The position numbers were made by a program, and so were the translations under genes. The notes beneath the pieces are model-generated. The model saw only the letters and a program-made list of their open reading frames with translations, had not been told where the DNA came from and did not search any database. From Bacillota bacterium (lineage in GTDB: Bacteria; Bacillota; Clostridia; Peptostreptococcales; Anaerovoracaceae), in the NCBI GenBank assembly GCA_016302545.1, contig JAEDNK010000078.1, forward strand, positions 1-6,938: a stretch of 6,938 nucleotides of DNA, given 5' to 3'. Numbering within the stretch: position 1 is the stretch's first letter; each line of letters begins with the position of its first letter. Below are positions 1-5,829 of the stretch, in pieces.

Positions 1-369
1 TTTTTCTTCTAAGGCCTCAAACATATCAATGTATTTAGCCTTTGTTTCAGAAACGATTTTGGCAGCAATTCCTTCATTGTACGCATGGGACACATTGTTT
101 CGAGAAGCCAAAGCCTCAACCCACAATTCCTCATCGTCTATCATGCCCGCCTGATATGCAAGCTTTAATATGCTGCGCGGGGAACCTGTCCGGCTCTCAT
201 CGTAGCCATTATATTCGAGAATCTCTTTCATTGCTTTCCAGCTCTGCTCAAAGCATATCTCAAACAGCGCCACCTGCCCCGTCAGTACAATCATCTCATA
301 AGGCTCCTTGCACTTCCTGATTTCCTCTAAGTTTCTAAGTGCACGCTGAAAGTTTTCAAATTTTTTCAT
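1..369 (-). CDS. HepT-like HEPN protein / HI0074-family nucleotidyltransferase substrate-binding protein (3' end outside window)
   Basis: The frame stays open from ATG at 369 to the window edge (123 codons, no stop), so the C-terminus is missing. HI0074-family proteins are roughly this length or a little longer, so probably little is lost. The protein is predicted all-alpha, starts MKKFENFQRALRNLEE, and carries RNNVSHAY at residues 90-97. This matches the Rx4HxY motif of HEPN-domain RNase toxins (R90, H95, Y97). In characterised HepT/MntA pairs this motif is the RNase active site, and the partner nucleotidyltransferase adenylylates its tyrosine. The gene follows the nucleotidyltransferase gene with a 14-bp overlap in another frame, so the two are probably co-translated; a GAGGGGAAG ribosome binding site sits inside the upstream gene. 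The pairing and motif support a type VII toxin-antitoxin module. The older HI0073/HI0074 label (substrate-binding subunit of a nucleotidyltransferase) describes the same architecture. Toxicity is inferred, not shown. Confidence 0.85.
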   Translation of the reverse strand, partial: MKKFENFQRALRNLEEIRKCKEPYEMIVLTGQVALFEICFEQSWKAMKEILEYNGYDESRTGSPRSILKLAYQAGMIDDEELWVEALASRNNVSHAYNEGIAAKIVSETKAKYIDMFEALEEK

Positions 370-643
370 AGATAATCTTCCCCTCTCTCTCAATGGACTG
401 TCTTAGTTCATCCTGTACGAATCCTCCCAAATCGACAATATCAAACATGAGCAAAGTGTTTATTATCTCGTCGGCCTCAACGGAAAATAGCGCCGTATTA
501 CCTCCTTCAATGGCTAAATCAATGTCGCTCCGCTCTTTATTGTCGCCACGTGCCCGGGATCCAAAGAGAATAACTTTCTCTACCCCACATTTTATGGCCA
601 AATCTTTTATCTCACTTATTATGCTCTCTTTTAGATTCACCAT
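356..643 (-). CDS. MntA-like minimal nucleotidyltransferase (putative antitoxin of HEPN/MNT pair)
   Basis: This 95-residue protein has the pol-beta/minimal nucleotidyltransferase signature GSRARGDNKERSDID at residues 28-42. It fits GSx10DxD exactly (G28, S29, D40, D42). A later acidic strand (FDIVDLGGF, D68/D71) could supply the third metal-binding carboxylate. In this family the enzyme transfers AMP to a protein or small-molecule acceptor. In MntA/HepT systems it adenylylates the HEPN toxin and silences it. It is at the short end of the family but complete. The start is ATG at 643, preceded by AAAGGA with 7 bp spacing. A promoter lies just upstream (693-721). The downstream HEPN gene overlaps its last 14 bp, the usual coupling for such pairs. 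Function as an antitoxin is inferred from motif and context. Confidence 0.88.
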   Translation of the reverse strand: MVNLKESIISEIKDLAIKCGVEKVILFGSRARGDNKERSDIDLAIEGGNTALFSVEADEIINTLLMFDIVDLGGFVQDELRQSIEREGKIIYEKI

Positions 644-692
644 GGCAGATTCCTTTCACACCGGTTTTTTCCATACACTTTCCTGTATCAAT

Positions 693-721
693 ACTATACC
701 CTGCTATTGACAAAAAATCAA
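693..721 (-). promoter_or_regulatory. Promoter of the nucleotidyltransferase-HEPN operon
   Basis: On the minus strand, TTGATT (716-721) and TATAGT (693-698) are separated by 17 bp. They match the sigma-A consensus at 4/6 and 5/6 positions. The start codon of the nucleotidyltransferase lies about 50 bp downstream of the -10. The promoter is separated from the transglutaminase gene by a terminator, so the pair is its own transcription unit. Confidence 0.7.
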
Positions 722-750
722 GTGCGGCGTCTGTTCAGATCTGTTTCCAA

Positions 751-794
751 AGAAAAAGCGGACAATCTGCGGTTTTAGCCTGCAAGATTGTCCG
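751..794 (-). terminator. Rho-independent terminator of the transglutaminase-like gene
   Basis: The arms CGGACAATCT (785-794 read on the minus strand) and AGATTGTCCG (759-768) are a perfect 10-bp inverted repeat. Pairing extends inward through GC/GC and GG/CC with one or two bulged bases around a 6-nt loop. On the minus strand the stem is followed by CTTTTTCT. It begins 26 bp past the stop codon of the transglutaminase gene. A weaker T-run also follows on the plus strand, but no plus-strand gene reads into it. Confidence 0.85.
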
Positions 795-819
795 TTTCGT
801 TAGTTTTTCTTATTATTTG

Positions 820-1986
820 CTATTTGACTCCTTTGGTCTCCAGTATCATGTGCGATGTTGCCAGCTGTTCCGGAGTCGGGTCAAAGTAGATGTAGTTTGT
901 AATGCCGGTGTAGGTCCATTTGTTGGTGGTGCGGTTCCATTTATTGCTGTTACCCGGTGTAGCATCAACGGTTATCCAGCGTCCGTCCACATAACACTCT
1001 GCCCACCAGTGATCCAGAGTGGTTATACCCTTTTCTGTGGACCAGTTGTTGAAGCCGCCGGTGCCTAAGCTGACATGGTGCCCGTTTACAATTCTGGTCG
1101 GAATGCCCTGTGCTCTCGCCAGTGCGGCGACGGCTGCAGCATAACCTACGCAGGTGGTTGCAACTTTTCCGTTTTGGCTGTTTGCACTCTTTTTCTTGTT
1201 GCGCATGTTGTAGAGATTACGATATGGGTCTACATACTGCTTGGTGCCGGTCCTGAAGGCGATGTCATCGTAGTAGAAGTTCTCTGCGATGTATTCGTAG
1301 ATTTTAAGCAGCTTCTCGTAGTCGGAGTCTGCACCCTTTACCACCTTATCGGAAACGGTCTTAAAATACTTCACCTTCTTGGTTGTTACGGAAGCAACCT
1401 TCTTGGTTACCGGGTCACGGAAGAAAAGAGTTTTTAAATCGCTGAAATTGGTCTTACTAAAATTAGAAACACTTTTCTTGTTTGCCTTGGTGTTAAGGCG
1501 TGCGTTTTCTTCCTTGATTTTATCGTACTGCAAAATCTTAAACTGTCCGTTGGTAACACGGAAGCAGCAGTTTTTATAGATGACATCTGAAGAGCCGCTG
1601 CTGTTCTGGTTTGTAATAATCAGAATATAGTCGCCGCTGAGTGCTCCGCCTGCCCTGGCAACATAGTTAGGTAGAGCGAACTCGAATCTGTAGTAATCTC
1701 CGACTTTAGTCGGATACACCCACTGTGACCAGTAGCTTTTTGTATCTGTTTTGACCTTTCGCACACTCACCCCAAGCTTTGACATTTCTATAGGGCTCTC
1801 TCCTTCTACATAAAGTGAGGTTCCATTGGCTGTCACTTTCACGAAGTTATGCTCTAAGTTTTCGCTTGAAATGAGGCTTTCTACCTCTGTAGGCTCACCT
1901 GCGCTCTTTATGGCGGCTTGTGCTTCCATCGGGAACATGCTCACGCACAGCAATAAAGACAAAATAATAGCAATTTTCTTTTTCAC
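820..1986 (-). CDS. Secreted transglutaminase-like (papain-fold) protein
   Basis: The 388-residue protein starts with a signal peptide: a KKK n-region, a hydrophobic core at about residues 5-19, and AQA at 22-24 as the likely cleavage site. No membrane anchor or sortase motif follows. Residues 30-150 look like a beta-rich domain that I do not recognise. Residues ~205-345 are a transglutaminase-like core. It starts with the helix DYEKLLKIYEYIAENFYYDD, then TTCVGYAAAVAALARAQGIPTRIV with the nucleophile C279, LDHWWAECYVDGRW with H326, and VDATPG with D341. This is an intact Cys-His-Asp triad. Family members cross-link, hydrolyse amides or act as cysteine proteases, and the substrate cannot be read from sequence. 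The start is GTG at 1986, supported by AGAAGGAGG 11 bp upstream and by the signal peptide beginning there. The gene has its own promoter and terminator, and the neighbouring GLUG protein is also secreted. Confidence 0.9.
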   Translation of the reverse strand: MKKKIAIILSLLLCVSMFPMEAQAAIKSAGEPTEVESLISSENLEHNFVKVTANGTSLYVEGESPIEMSKLGVSVRKVKTDTKSYWSQWVYPTKVGDYYRFEFALPNYVARAGGALSGDYILIITNQNSSGSSDVIYKNCCFRVTNGQFKILQYDKIKEENARLNTKANKKSVSNFSKTNFSDLKTLFFRDPVTKKVASVTTKKVKYFKTVSDKVVKGADSDYEKLLKIYEYIAENFYYDDIAFRTGTKQYVDPYRNLYNMRNKKKSANSQNGKVATTCVGYAAAVAALARAQGIPTRIVNGHHVSLGTGGFNNWSTEKGITTLDHWWAECYVDGRWITVDATPGNSNKWNRTTNKWTYTGITNYIYFDPTPEQLATSHMILETKGVK

Positions 1987-2039
1987 GGTCTAAAAAACCT
2001 CCTTCTGCAAATGTTTTCTGTCAGTCTTTCGTTTACTTA

Positions 2040-2068
2040 ATAATATAAAATAGTTTTGATTGGGTCAA
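2040..2068 (-). promoter_or_regulatory. Promoter of the transglutaminase-like gene
   Basis: On the minus strand, TTGACC (2063-2068) and TATTAT (2040-2045) are separated by 17 bp. Each differs from the sigma-A consensus at one position. It lies in the 108-bp gap after the GLUG gene, about 53 bp upstream of the GTG start. The transglutaminase gene can therefore be transcribed without read-through from the GLUG gene. Confidence 0.75.
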
Positions 2069-2076
2069 GTCTTATT

Positions 2077-2094
2077 TTACGGTTCTGTCCGTAA
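2077..2094 (-). terminator. Short hairpin directly after the GLUG gene (weak terminator or other element)
   Basis: TTACGG and CCGTAA form a perfect 6-bp stem with a 6-nt loop, starting at the first base after the TAA stop of the GLUG gene. On the minus strand it is followed by AATAAGACTT, not by a real T-run, so it is a poor intrinsic terminator. It sits just upstream of the -35 of the next promoter and could instead affect mRNA 3'-end stability or bind a regulator. Confidence 0.35.
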
Positions 2095-3591
2095 TTACTT
2101 TTCTTTGTTATTCTTCAGGATCATCCTCTTATATTTGCTGGAATATGTCCAGTATGTAGAGCTTAGTTTAGGGCACTTTGACTTACTGATGGAGGAAACC
2201 TTCGTAGCCTTGGCAACCCAGTCCTTCCATGTAACCGACGCAGCGCCGTAAGCCTTGCCCGAACCGGTATAGTAGTTATCGTAGATATTGCGCTTCCGTA
2301 CGACTTCTGCTCCTTCATAACCGCCGATGACCTGGCCTTTGAATGTTCCCTTGGTAGAGGCTTTGATCTTGCCGGTATTGTAGTTGGATACGACCTTGTT
2401 ATCCCAAGGATCTGCATAGCCTGCGATACCGCCGACAAAAGCTACGCCGGTTACAGTGATGCTGCCTGTGTTATAGCAGTAGCGCATGTCCGTAACCATG
2501 CCGCAGAGTCCGCCGACCTTGTTTTCATCCGGACGCTTTGCACTCGGCATCTTGGCGGTTACAGCCCCTTTGTTATAGGACTGGCTGACCTTATAGGCCT
2601 CTGCAGCCAAACCGCCCACATGAACGCCGCGATAGGAGCTGCCGCTAAAGCTGACTGCACCTTTGTTGTAACATTTGCTTGCCGACTTTGATACATACCC
2701 AAATACGCCGCCTACCTTATGCGGTTCTACGGCCGCAATGGTGGCGTTCATGCTGACCTTGCCGGTATTGCTGCAGGAAACCGCAGTTTCGACTTCGCCT
2801 GCAACACCTGCAGCCGTGCAGGCTTCAATCATCTGTCCGTTTCCTGTTGCCGATACGGTGATGGTGCCGGAGTTCTTGCAGGAAGTGGTCTTTCCTACAA
2901 AATTGGCAACACCTGCTGCGCTGAAACCGTCTTCTTCGATGTTACCGCTGATACTGATATTTCCGGTGTTGGAGCAGTTTTTCATGGAGCCCTCAGTGCC
3001 TATGAACCCGGCAACACCTGCTGCGCTGCTTCCCTCAGCGGCGTCCGTAACCGTAATATCTGCACTGTTCTTGCAGCCTGTCAGCGTGCCGCCTTCATAG
3101 CTGTAAGCAACGACGCCTGCAGCCTGACGCAGCCACTTACCGGTGATTTTGCCGGAAACGCTGATGTCGGTGAATTTACAGTTTTCGGAGGCAGCAACCA
3201 GTGCAGCCACAGTACCTGCCTGGTTGAGGCTGATATTGACATTCGTCATCTTCAGGTTTTTGAAGGTCGCATTTTTCGCATAGGCAAAGAGTGCGACATT
3301 ATCGTTCCACTCCCCATTGGAAGTGTAGGTATATCCCTTGATGGCGTGTCCGCTGCCGTCCAATGTGCCGGTGAACGGATTATTATAGCTTGTAAACAGC
3401 ATCAGATTGGCAGGCACCTCGATGTCGTTTGCCAGATAGTAGCTGCCTGACGGGTTGTTTTCCATGGCCTTAAGGTCCTCTGCCGTGGAAATGGCTATCC
3501 CTTCTGTTGCTGCAAATGCCGGCGCACCTGCAAAGCTCATGGTGAAAGCTATAGCCAATGCCAGGAGCATGGTTAATAGTCTTTTTTTCAT
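2095..3591 (-). CDS. Secreted GLUG-motif repeat protein, predicted beta-helix
   Basis: The 498-residue protein has a signal peptide with probable cleavage after AFA (residues 25-27). Residues 31-125 match the usual opening of GLUG-type beta-helix modules (ISTAEDLKAMENNPSGSYYL, then FTGTLDGSGHAIKGY and FKNLKMTNV). About eight degenerate GLUG-like repeats follow, starting near 157, 190, 225, 260, 292, 324, 358 and 385. Each has the form (A/V)(A/G)G(V/L/I)-x(n)-C-x-N-x-G-x-(I/V). The C-terminus SSTYWTYSSKYKRMILK resembles the cap after the last repeat in this class. No LPxTG, SLH or transmembrane anchor is visible, so it is released or held non-covalently. GLUG proteins are surface or extracellular proteins of mostly unknown function, some suspected adhesins. 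The ATG at 3591 is supported by GAGGAG 10 bp upstream. The gene is divergent from the LytTR system and carries a candidate LytTR site in its promoter region. It lies upstream of a secreted transglutaminase-like gene on the same strand. Confidence 0.88.
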   Translation of the reverse strand: MKKRLLTMLLALAIAFTMSFAGAPAFAATEGIAISTAEDLKAMENNPSGSYYLANDIEVPANLMLFTSYNNPFTGTLDGSGHAIKGYTYTSNGEWNDNVALFAYAKNATFKNLKMTNVNISLNQAGTVAALVAASENCKFTDISVSGKITGKWLRQAAGVVAYSYEGGTLTGCKNSADITVTDAAEGSSAAGVAGFIGTEGSMKNCSNTGNISISGNIEEDGFSAAGVANFVGKTTSCKNSGTITVSATGNGQMIEACTAAGVAGEVETAVSCSNTGKVSMNATIAAVEPHKVGGVFGYVSKSASKCYNKGAVSFSGSSYRGVHVGGLAAEAYKVSQSYNKGAVTAKMPSAKRPDENKVGGLCGMVTDMRYCYNTGSITVTGVAFVGGIAGYADPWDNKVVSNYNTGKIKASTKGTFKGQVIGGYEGAEVVRKRNIYDNYYTGSGKAYGAASVTWKDWVAKATKVSSISKSKCPKLSSTYWTYSSKYKRMILKNNKEK

Positions 3592-3610
3592 GAAAGTCTT
3601 TCTCCTCTCC

Positions 3611-3640
3611 CTGAAAAATTGCTTCTTATTGTATTTTCAG
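3611..3640 (-). promoter_or_regulatory. Inverted repeat / predicted 5'-leader stem-loop of the GLUG gene
   Basis: CTGAAAA (3611-3617) and TTTTCAG (3634-3640) are a perfect 7-bp inverted repeat around a 16-nt loop. If transcription starts about 7 bp after the -10 at 3650-3655, the hairpin lies at the extreme 5' end of the GLUG mRNA. The GAGGAG ribosome binding site follows immediately and stays single-stranded. It may be a 5' stabilising stem-loop. It is AT-rich and could also be fortuitous. Confidence 0.4.
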
Positions 3641-3649
3641 TATGCCTTA

Positions 3650-3678
3650 AGTATATCCTCAAGCTTCGGCAAAAAGCT
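3650..3678 (-). promoter_or_regulatory. Candidate activator-dependent promoter of the GLUG gene
   Basis: TATACT on the minus strand (3650-3655) matches the -10 consensus at 5/6 positions. The hexamer 17 bp upstream (3673-3678, AGCTTT) is a poor -35. A good -10 with a bad -35 behind a direct-repeat site is typical of activator-dependent promoters. An alternative -10, TACAAT, lies at 3628-3633, also with a weak -35. Confidence 0.5.
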
Positions 3679-3687
3679 CCCTTTTCC

Positions 3688-3717
3688 CCGAAATGTCGAT
3701 TTTTAGGCTCGAAATGT
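3688..3717 (-). promoter_or_regulatory. Candidate LytTR-family binding site (two 9-bp direct repeats, 12-bp spacer)
   Basis: Read on the minus strand, ACATTTCGA (3709-3717) and ACATTTCGG (3688-3696) are direct repeats with 8/9 identity. They are separated by exactly 12 bp, a period of 21 bp or two helical turns. Known LytTR regulators bind imperfect 9-bp direct repeats with about 12 bp between them, and these 9-mers fit the ComE-type form (aCAnTTcaG) closely. The site ends 9 bp before the predicted -35 region of the GLUG gene. On the other side it ends 7 bp before the -35 of the response regulator gene. The neighbouring LytTR protein is the obvious binder, but binding is inferred. Confidence 0.6.
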
Positions 3718-3724
3718 TACTTAC

Positions 3725-3753
3725 TTTACTAACCGTCTGTGCTATGCTAAAAT
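3725..3753 (+). promoter_or_regulatory. Promoter of the two-component system operon (extended -10)
   Basis: TTTACT (3725-3730) and TAAAAT (3748-3753) are separated by 17 bp. The -10 is preceded by TGC, giving an extended -10 (TGCTAAAAT) that can offset the imperfect -35. The ATG of the response regulator is 19 bp downstream of the -10, with AAGGAGG at 3759-3765, so the leader is very short. Confidence 0.65.
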
Positions 3754-3772
3754 TGTACAAGGAGGGATACAT

Positions 3773-4492
3773 ATGCTTAAGATTGCCGTATGTGACGACA
3801 GCAGGGAACTGCTTGAGAAAGTCGAAAAAGATTTACATGAATACGAAAATGTCCGGAATACACCGGTAACGGTTCATACATATACCAATGCTGTGGATCT
3901 TCTGGATGGGCTTAAAAAAACAGATTACGACATCCTCATCCTCGACATTATCATGCCCGGCTTCACAGGCATGCAGGCGGCTCATGAAATAAGGAAATTC
4001 AACGAAGAAATCAAAATAATCTTTCTCACCTCCTCCAAAGAATTCGCAATCGAAAGCTATTCCGTGGGAGCCTACTACTACCTTCTGAAGCCTGTCCTTA
4101 ATGAAAAGCTTTTTTCTGTTCTGGACAAGGTTGTTTCCGAAATTACAAGCAAACAGGAATCCTGTATCATTTACACTCACATGGGAATTGTAAATATTCC
4201 ATTTGCAAAGATAGAATGCATCGAAGTGTACAACAAACATCTGGACTTTCATCTGAGCGACGGAAGCACCAAAGAAACAAGGGGCGCTCTTACGGATTAT
4301 GAGAATGTTTTTTTAGAAAGAAAGGAATTTCTGAAGATTCACCGCTCCTATATACTCAACATGGACTATATCCATTCAATCGAAGCCGGCGAAATTACCA
4401 CATACAGCGGGAAGACCTTCCCGGTCTCCAGACTGCTGGCCAAGGATATCAAGGAGCACTACATGAACTATATGTTTACGAAAGAGGTTTAA
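3773..4492 (+). CDS. LytTR-family response regulator (REC-LytTR)
   Basis: The 239-residue protein has two domains. Residues 1-~122 are a receiver domain with the acidic pair D8/D9, phosphoacceptor D58 (DILILDIIMPG), T86 (IIFLTSS) and K106 (YYYLLKPV). Residues ~130-236 are a LytTR DNA-binding domain, with the characteristic EFLKIHRSYILNMDYI segment (H190, R191) near its C-terminal part. Such regulators (AgrA, ComE, VirR and LytR types) bind 9-bp direct repeats and usually control secreted or surface functions, often including their own operon. All receiver residues are present, so it should be phosphorylated by the kinase encoded 1 bp downstream. The ATG is set by AAGGAGG with 7 bp spacing. 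A candidate target site lies about 55-85 bp upstream, between this gene and the divergent GLUG gene. Confidence 0.95.
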   Translation: MLKIAVCDDSRELLEKVEKDLHEYENVRNTPVTVHTYTNAVDLLDGLKKTDYDILILDIIMPGFTGMQAAHEIRKFNEEIKIIFLTSSKEFAIESYSVGAYYYLLKPVLNEKLFSVLDKVVSEITSKQESCIIYTHMGIVNIPFAKIECIEVYNKHLDFHLSDGSTKETRGALTDYENVFLERKEFLKIHRSYILNMDYIHSIEAGEITTYSGKTFPVSRLLAKDIKEHYMNYMFTKEV

Positions 4493-4493
4493 A

Positions 4494-5771
4494 ATGAATT
4501 TTGCTGCAATTATGGCCTTGTTTAATTACGGCCTGGTTTTAATATATGGAGTCCTCCTGTCAATCGACATCTCAGGGGGCTGGTCCTCAAAAAAAGATAA
4601 ACAGCTTACTGCAGCCATTATCGCATTCCTTCTCATGGTGCAGATAGTTGTCTGCCTTACATCGGGAACCACGGCTGCGGAGAATCTCTACCCTTTGATT
4701 ACCCATATTCCTCTTGTATGCGCTTTGTTCCTTTTTATGAAAAGGCCTATATGGATTTCCATCGTATCCGTATTTACAGCATACCTGTGCTGCCAGATTC
4801 CGAACTGGATCGGCATTTTCGTTCTTTATATTTCAGATTCTCCGGCACTTTCTGAAATATGCTATGCCGTTACTGTATTTATTTCCTATGCCCTTCTTCA
4901 TATTTTCCTGGTAAAACCTGCTTATGAGGCTATGAACTACTCAAGGTGGACGCTTTTCTTTCTCGGCAGCCTGCCGGTGCTCTATTATGTTTTCGACTAT
5001 GCCTCAACGGTGTATACACAAATCCTCTACTCAGGCAACATTGCCGTCAATGAGTTCGTTCCGACAATTACAATCCTGTTCTATGTTGTTTTCATTTCTA
5101 TGTACCACAGAGAACTTAAAAAGAGGTATTCGGCGGAGCTTGAAAATTCAGTCCTCACCATGGAGCTTAAGCAGTCTGATGCCGAGCTTACCGTGCTTCA
5201 GAAATCTCTGGAAGATACCGCCACCTACAGGCACGATATGAGACATCACTTTATGATTCTTGCGGAGTATATTAAAAACAACGAAACAGAAAAAGCCTTG
5301 GATTATATAAACTCGGCCCAAAAAGGCATTGATTTGCTTTCTCCTAAGCAATACTGCAAAAACAATTCCACGAACCTCATTCTGTCTTACTACGGCTCTC
5401 TGGCCCAAAAGTCGGGAATACGATTTGACACTAAGGTGAATATTCCTGAGGTACTTACTCTTTCGGACACTGAGCTGTGTACCCTTTTATCAAACGGAAT
5501 AGAAAATGCAATCAATGCAGCATCGCGATGCGAAAAAGAAAACAGATGGGTTGAAATAGATTTCAGCACACATAAATCCAATATGCTCATTTCTATAAAG
5601 AACTCATACACAGGCGAGGTTGAAATAGAAGACGGTCTGCCTGTATCTGACCGGCCTTTCCACGGGCTTGGAGTAAAGAGCATAAGCAGCATCGCAGCCC
5701 GCCACAACGGAATGTATTCCTTTGATGCAAAGGACGGACAATTCACTATGCGAGTTATTCTCAGTCTATAA
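4494..5771 (+). CDS. AgrC/ComD-like sensor histidine kinase (HPK10-type, GHKL ATPase)
   Basis: The 425-residue protein has an N-terminal sensor of about six or seven hydrophobic segments (residues ~5-205) with little extracytoplasmic sequence, as in peptide-sensing AgrC/ComD kinases. A short coiled coil (~205-245) leads to the phosphoacceptor helix TYRHDMRHHFMIL with H247. The ATPase domain has an N-box LLSNGIENAI (N334, N338) and a G-box FHGLGVKSI (G391, G393). The classical D-box is reduced, as is usual in this kinase group. It should phosphorylate D58 of the regulator encoded just upstream. The genes are 1 bp apart and the AGAGG ribosome binding site lies in the end of the regulator gene, so they form one operon ending in a terminator at 5773-5805. 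There is no pheromone precursor or AgrB-like processing gene beside it, so the signal is unknown and could be something other than a peptide. Confidence 0.93.
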   Translation: MNFAAIMALFNYGLVLIYGVLLSIDISGGWSSKKDKQLTAAIIAFLLMVQIVVCLTSGTTAAENLYPLITHIPLVCALFLFMKRPIWISIVSVFTAYLCCQIPNWIGIFVLYISDSPALSEICYAVTVFISYALLHIFLVKPAYEAMNYSRWTLFFLGSLPVLYYVFDYASTVYTQILYSGNIAVNEFVPTITILFYVVFISMYHRELKKRYSAELENSVLTMELKQSDAELTVLQKSLEDTATYRHDMRHHFMILAEYIKNNETEKALDYINSAQKGIDLLSPKQYCKNNSTNLILSYYGSLAQKSGIRFDTKVNIPEVLTLSDTELCTLLSNGIENAINAASRCEKENRWVEIDFSTHKSNMLISIKNSYTGEVEIEDGLPVSDRPFHGLGVKSISSIAARHNGMYSFDAKDGQFTMRVILSL

Positions 5772-5772
5772 A

Positions 5773-5805
5773 AAAAACAGACCCTCATATCAAAGGTCTG
5801 TTTTT
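5773..5805. terminator. Bidirectional rho-independent terminator between kinase and rpsR
   Basis: The arms AAAAACAGACC (5773-5783) and GGTCTGTTTTT (5795-5805) are perfectly complementary around an 11-nt loop. The stem is flanked by T-runs on both strands. The kinase stop codon is at 5769-5771 and the rpsR stop at 5830, so one hairpin serves the two convergent operons. Confidence 0.92.
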
Positions 5806-5829
5806 GATTTCATTGTGTCTTATTGTCGA

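Noticed and set aside
42..320. A 92-codon open frame on the plus strand
   Set aside because: The minus strand here encodes the HEPN protein with its Rx4HxY motif, so the plus-strand frame is antisense.
683..699. GTAT-N7-ATAC palindrome overlapping the -10 of the nucleotidyltransferase promoter, as a possible autoregulatory operator
   Set aside because: The arms are only 4 bp and AT-rich, and no second copy is present, so it cannot be told from chance.
2079..2087. ACGGTTCTG as another LytTR-like 9-mer
   Set aside because: It deviates from the consensus at two positions and has no partner 21 bp away on either side. It is better explained as part of the hairpin at 2077-2094.
2719..3450. A 243-codon open frame on the plus strand opposite the GLUG gene
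   Set aside because: It is a by-product of the codon use and repeat structure of the opposite strand. It has no ribosome binding site, a low-complexity Cys/Gly/Ala composition and no recognisable domain.
3662..3678. AGCTT/AAGCT inverted repeat in the divergent intergenic region
   Set aside because: The stem is only 5 bp, and the sequence lies upstream of both predicted transcription starts in one direction or within the -35 region in the other. Chance is a sufficient explanation.
3833..4252. A 139-codon open frame on the minus strand opposite the response regulator gene
   Set aside because: It lies entirely within the conserved receiver and LytTR coding region and has no family features.
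5390..5788. A 132-codon open frame on the minus strand opposite the kinase gene
   Set aside because: The opposite strand encodes conserved kinase motifs throughout, and the start of this frame lies inside the bidirectional terminator. It shows no domain of its own.
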